Source of the DNA: Cellulomonas avistercoris
Lineage (GTDB): Bacteria; Actinomycetota; Actinomycetes; Actinomycetales; Cellulomonadaceae
DNA: 32,236 nt
Direction: 5' to 3'
NCBI RefSeq assembly: GCF_014836445.1
Contig: NZ_JACSQV010000003.1
Span: 199,347-231,582 of the forward strand
Shown: positions 30,594 to 32,236 of the stretch, piece by piece
How the letters are laid out: each line of letters begins with the position of its first letter
How positions within the stretch are numbered: the first letter of the stretch is position 1
Position numbers and translations under genes: made by a program
Notes under the pieces: generated by a model
The model's database searches: none
The model's input: only the letters and a program-made list of their open reading frames with translations
Told to the model about the DNA's origin: nothing

Positions 30594-31406
30594 GTGAGCG
30601 ACGCCCCCATCGGCATCTTCGACTCCGGTGTCGGGGGCCTGACCGTGGCGCGGTCGATCCTCGACCAGCTGCCGCACGAGTCCACGCTGTACATCGGCGA
30701 CACCCTCAACGGGCCGTACGGACCCAAGCCGTTGGCGGTGGTGCGCGCGCACGCGCTCGAGATCATGGACGACCTCGTCGACGCGGGCGTCAAGATGCTG
30801 GTCATCGCGTGCAACAGCGCGTCGGCGGCGGTGCTGCGCGACGCGCGCGAGCGGTACACGCTGCGGCGCGGGCTGCCTGTCGTCGAGGTCGTGCTGCCGG
30901 CGGCCCGCCGGGCCGTCGCCGCGACGCGCAACGGGCGCATCGGCGTCATCGGCACGCGGGCGACGATCGACTCGCGCGCCTACGACGACGCGTTCGCGGT
31001 CGCCGGCGTGGAGCTCACGTCGCGGGCGTGCCCGCGCTTCGTCGAGCTGGTCGAGGCCGGCGTGACGTCGGGGCCCGACGCGCTCGCGACGGCGCACGAG
31101 TACCTCGACCCGATCCGTGAGGCCGGCGTGGACACGCTCGTCCTGGGCTGCACGCACTACCCGCTGCTCACGGGCGTCATCTCCTACGTCATGGGGGACC
31201 AGGTCACGCTCGTCTCGAGCGCGGAGGAGACCGCCAAGGACGTCTACCGGACCCTCGTGGCGCACGACCTCGAGCGCGACCCCGCCCTGGGCGCGCCCAC
31301 CCACCGGTTCCTCGCGACGGGCGACCCCGGGTCGTTCGCCACGCTGGCGCGCCGCTTCCTGGGCCCCGAGGTCGAGTCGGTCGAGCCGCGGGGGGCGCTG
31401 CGATGA
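30594..31406 (+). CDS. murI: Glutamate racemase
   Basis: The 270-residue cytoplasmic enzyme supplies D-glutamate for peptidoglycan. It shows the two-fold Asp/Glu racemase pattern: [18 protein letters not shown] (Asp10), [32 protein letters not shown] (catalytic Cys73), [14 protein letters not shown] and [16 protein letters not shown] (catalytic Cys186). GTG 30594 follows TAGTCT by seven bases. The stop overlaps the ATG of the next gene (ATGA). Gene order clpS-DUF2017-murI-MBL matches other Micrococcales. Confidence 0.97.
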   Translation: MSDAPIGIFDSGVGGLTVARSILDQLPHESTLYIGDTLNGPYGPKPLAVVRAHALEIMDDLVDAGVKMLVIACNSASAAVLRDARERYTLRRGLPVVEVVLPAARRAVAATRNGRIGVIGTRATIDSRAYDDAFAVAGVELTSRACPRFVELVEAGVTSGPDALATAHEYLDPIREAGVDTLVLGCTHYPLLTGVISYVMGDQVTLVSSAEETAKDVYRTLVAHDLERDPALGAPTHRFLATGDPGSFATLARRFLGPEVESVEPRGALR

Positions 31407-32191
31407 GGCTGCTCGTCCTGGGGTGCGCGGGGTCGTTCCCCGGGCCGGGGTCGGCGGCGTCGTCGTACCTGGTGCAGGCGGAGGACGCCGACGGGCGCAC
31501 CTGGTCCGCCCTGCTGGACCTGGGCAACGGGGCGCTCGGCGCGCTGCAGCGCTGGGGCGACCCGGCCGCGCTCGACGTCGTCGCGCTGTCGCACCTGCAC
31601 GCCGACCACGTCGCCGACATGGCCGTCCTGGGCGTGTACCGCCGCTACCACCCCGGCGGGGCGTTGCCGCGCGTGGCGGTCCACGGGCCCGAGGGCACGC
31701 GGGAGCGGCTCGGGCACATGTCGGGCGACGACCTGGCCGCCCACACCGGCGAGCAGTTCGACGTCCGGGTCTGGCGCGCGGGCGAGCAGGTCGTCGTCGG
31801 CCCGCTCACGCTCGAGGCGGTGCCCGTCGACCACCCGGTGCCGGCGTTCGGCATCCGGGTCACCGGACCGTCGGAGGGCGACCCGACCCGGCGCGTCACG
31901 CTCGCCTACAGCGGCGACACCGACGCGTCGCCCGGGCTGGAGGACCTGGCCACGGCCGCGGACCTGCTGCTCGCCGAGGCCGCGTTCGTCGAGGGGCGCG
32001 ACGACCACGTGCGCGGGATCCACCTGACGGGACGCCGTGCGGGGGAGGCGGCCGCCCGCGGCGGCGCACGCTCGCTCGTCCTCACGCACGTCCCGGCGTG
32101 GAACGACCCCGCGGTCGCCCTCGCGGAGGCCCGCGCGGTGTACGACGGCCCCGTGACCCTCGCCTCCCCGGGCACCACCTACCCCCTCTGA
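31403..32191 (+). CDS. MBL-fold metallo-hydrolase
   Basis: The 262-residue protein has the metallo-beta-lactamase fold: [22 protein letters not shown], the zinc motif [12 protein letters not shown], a further His in [13 protein letters not shown], the Asp of [17 protein letters not shown] and the final His in LVLTHVPAW. The pattern resembles RNase Z-like or phosphodiesterase-like MBL proteins (often annotated as cyclic-nucleotide phosphodiesterases). Its ATG overlaps the murI stop. In related genomes rph (RNase PH) and rdgB come next; here the sequence stops four bases after the stop codon in a poly-C run. Confidence 0.92.
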   Translation: MRLLVLGCAGSFPGPGSAASSYLVQAEDADGRTWSALLDLGNGALGALQRWGDPAALDVVALSHLHADHVADMAVLGVYRRYHPGGALPRVAVHGPEGTRERLGHMSGDDLAAHTGEQFDVRVWRAGEQVVVGPLTLEAVPVDHPVPAFGIRVTGPSEGDPTRRVTLAYSGDTDASPGLEDLATAADLLLAEAAFVEGRDDHVRGIHLTGRRAGEAAARGGARSLVLTHVPAWNDPAVALAEARAVYDGPVTLASPGTTYPL

Positions 32192-32194
32192 CCC

Positions 32195-32236
<42 letters not shown>

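Overview
The window is a very GC-rich (roughly three quarters G+C), gene-dense piece of an actinobacterial chromosome. Codon usage is saturated with G/C at third positions, many starts are GTG, and neighbouring genes often overlap by 1-4 bases (GTGA, ATGA, TGATG). The block pncB / clpS - DUF2017 - murI - metallo-beta-lactamase is a gene order familiar from Micrococcales. Together with a secreted ricin-lectin pectate lyase, a chito-sugar uptake operon and luxS it suggests a plant-polymer degrader of the Cellulomonas type. That genus assignment is inference. I see no tRNA, rRNA, insertion sequence, prophage or CRISPR. The largest gap between genes is 257 bases (27629-27885).

Layout. 1-3948: an envelope-response module. 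It holds a truncated ABC ATPase and a LolA-like lipoprotein on the minus strand, divergent from an OmpR-type response regulator and its histidine kinase. The regulator is broken by a frameshift at an 8-G run (2309-2316). 4065-5626: two overlapping alpha/beta-hydrolases. 5646-7142: a DHA2-type drug exporter. 7367-8556: luxS and MTA/SAH nucleosidase, the two enzymes that detoxify S-adenosylhomocysteine and make AI-2, translationally coupled. 8660-10519: a small membrane protein, a histidine phosphatase and NAD(P)HX dehydratase in one overlapping operon. 10623-15112: housekeeping and small genes (AlkA-like glycosylase, VOC protein, STAS protein, S4 RNA-binding protein, glucose-6-phosphate isomerase, small membrane protein).

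15117-23973 is the sugar region. A secreted ricin-lectin/PL3 pectate lyase is divergent from a PfkB-type kinase. Next come a ROK repressor, an ABC importer (lipoprotein and two permeases, no ATPase), a ROK sugar kinase and NagB glucosamine-6-phosphate deaminase. I read this as an amino-sugar (GlcNAc/chitobiose) uptake and catabolism operon: import, phosphorylation, deamination to fructose-6-phosphate, with the isomerase nearby. NagA and the ATPase must lie elsewhere. The repressor promoter carries a near-canonical CRP-like box and a perfect TTAGTA-N9-TACTAA operator overlapping the -10 region. The repressor-transporter gap is packed with hairpins, and a 14-bp hairpin separates the binding-protein gene from the permeases.

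24011-32191: a GntR/membrane-protein operon with its own palindromic operator, the DUF3039-SF2 helicase pair, a 51-residue membrane protein, pncB, and the clpS-DUF2017-murI-MBL run. The window ends in 41 consecutive C, which looks like a contig-end artefact. A recurring feature is a TANNNT hexamer 6-7 bases before a start codon with no Shine-Dalgarno sequence, seen at six or more genes, which implies widespread leaderless transcripts. Most of the window is ordinary chromosome. The most interesting points are the frame-shifted regulator that reads in frame into its kinase, the regulatory architecture of the amino-sugar operon, and the DUF3039-helicase pair.
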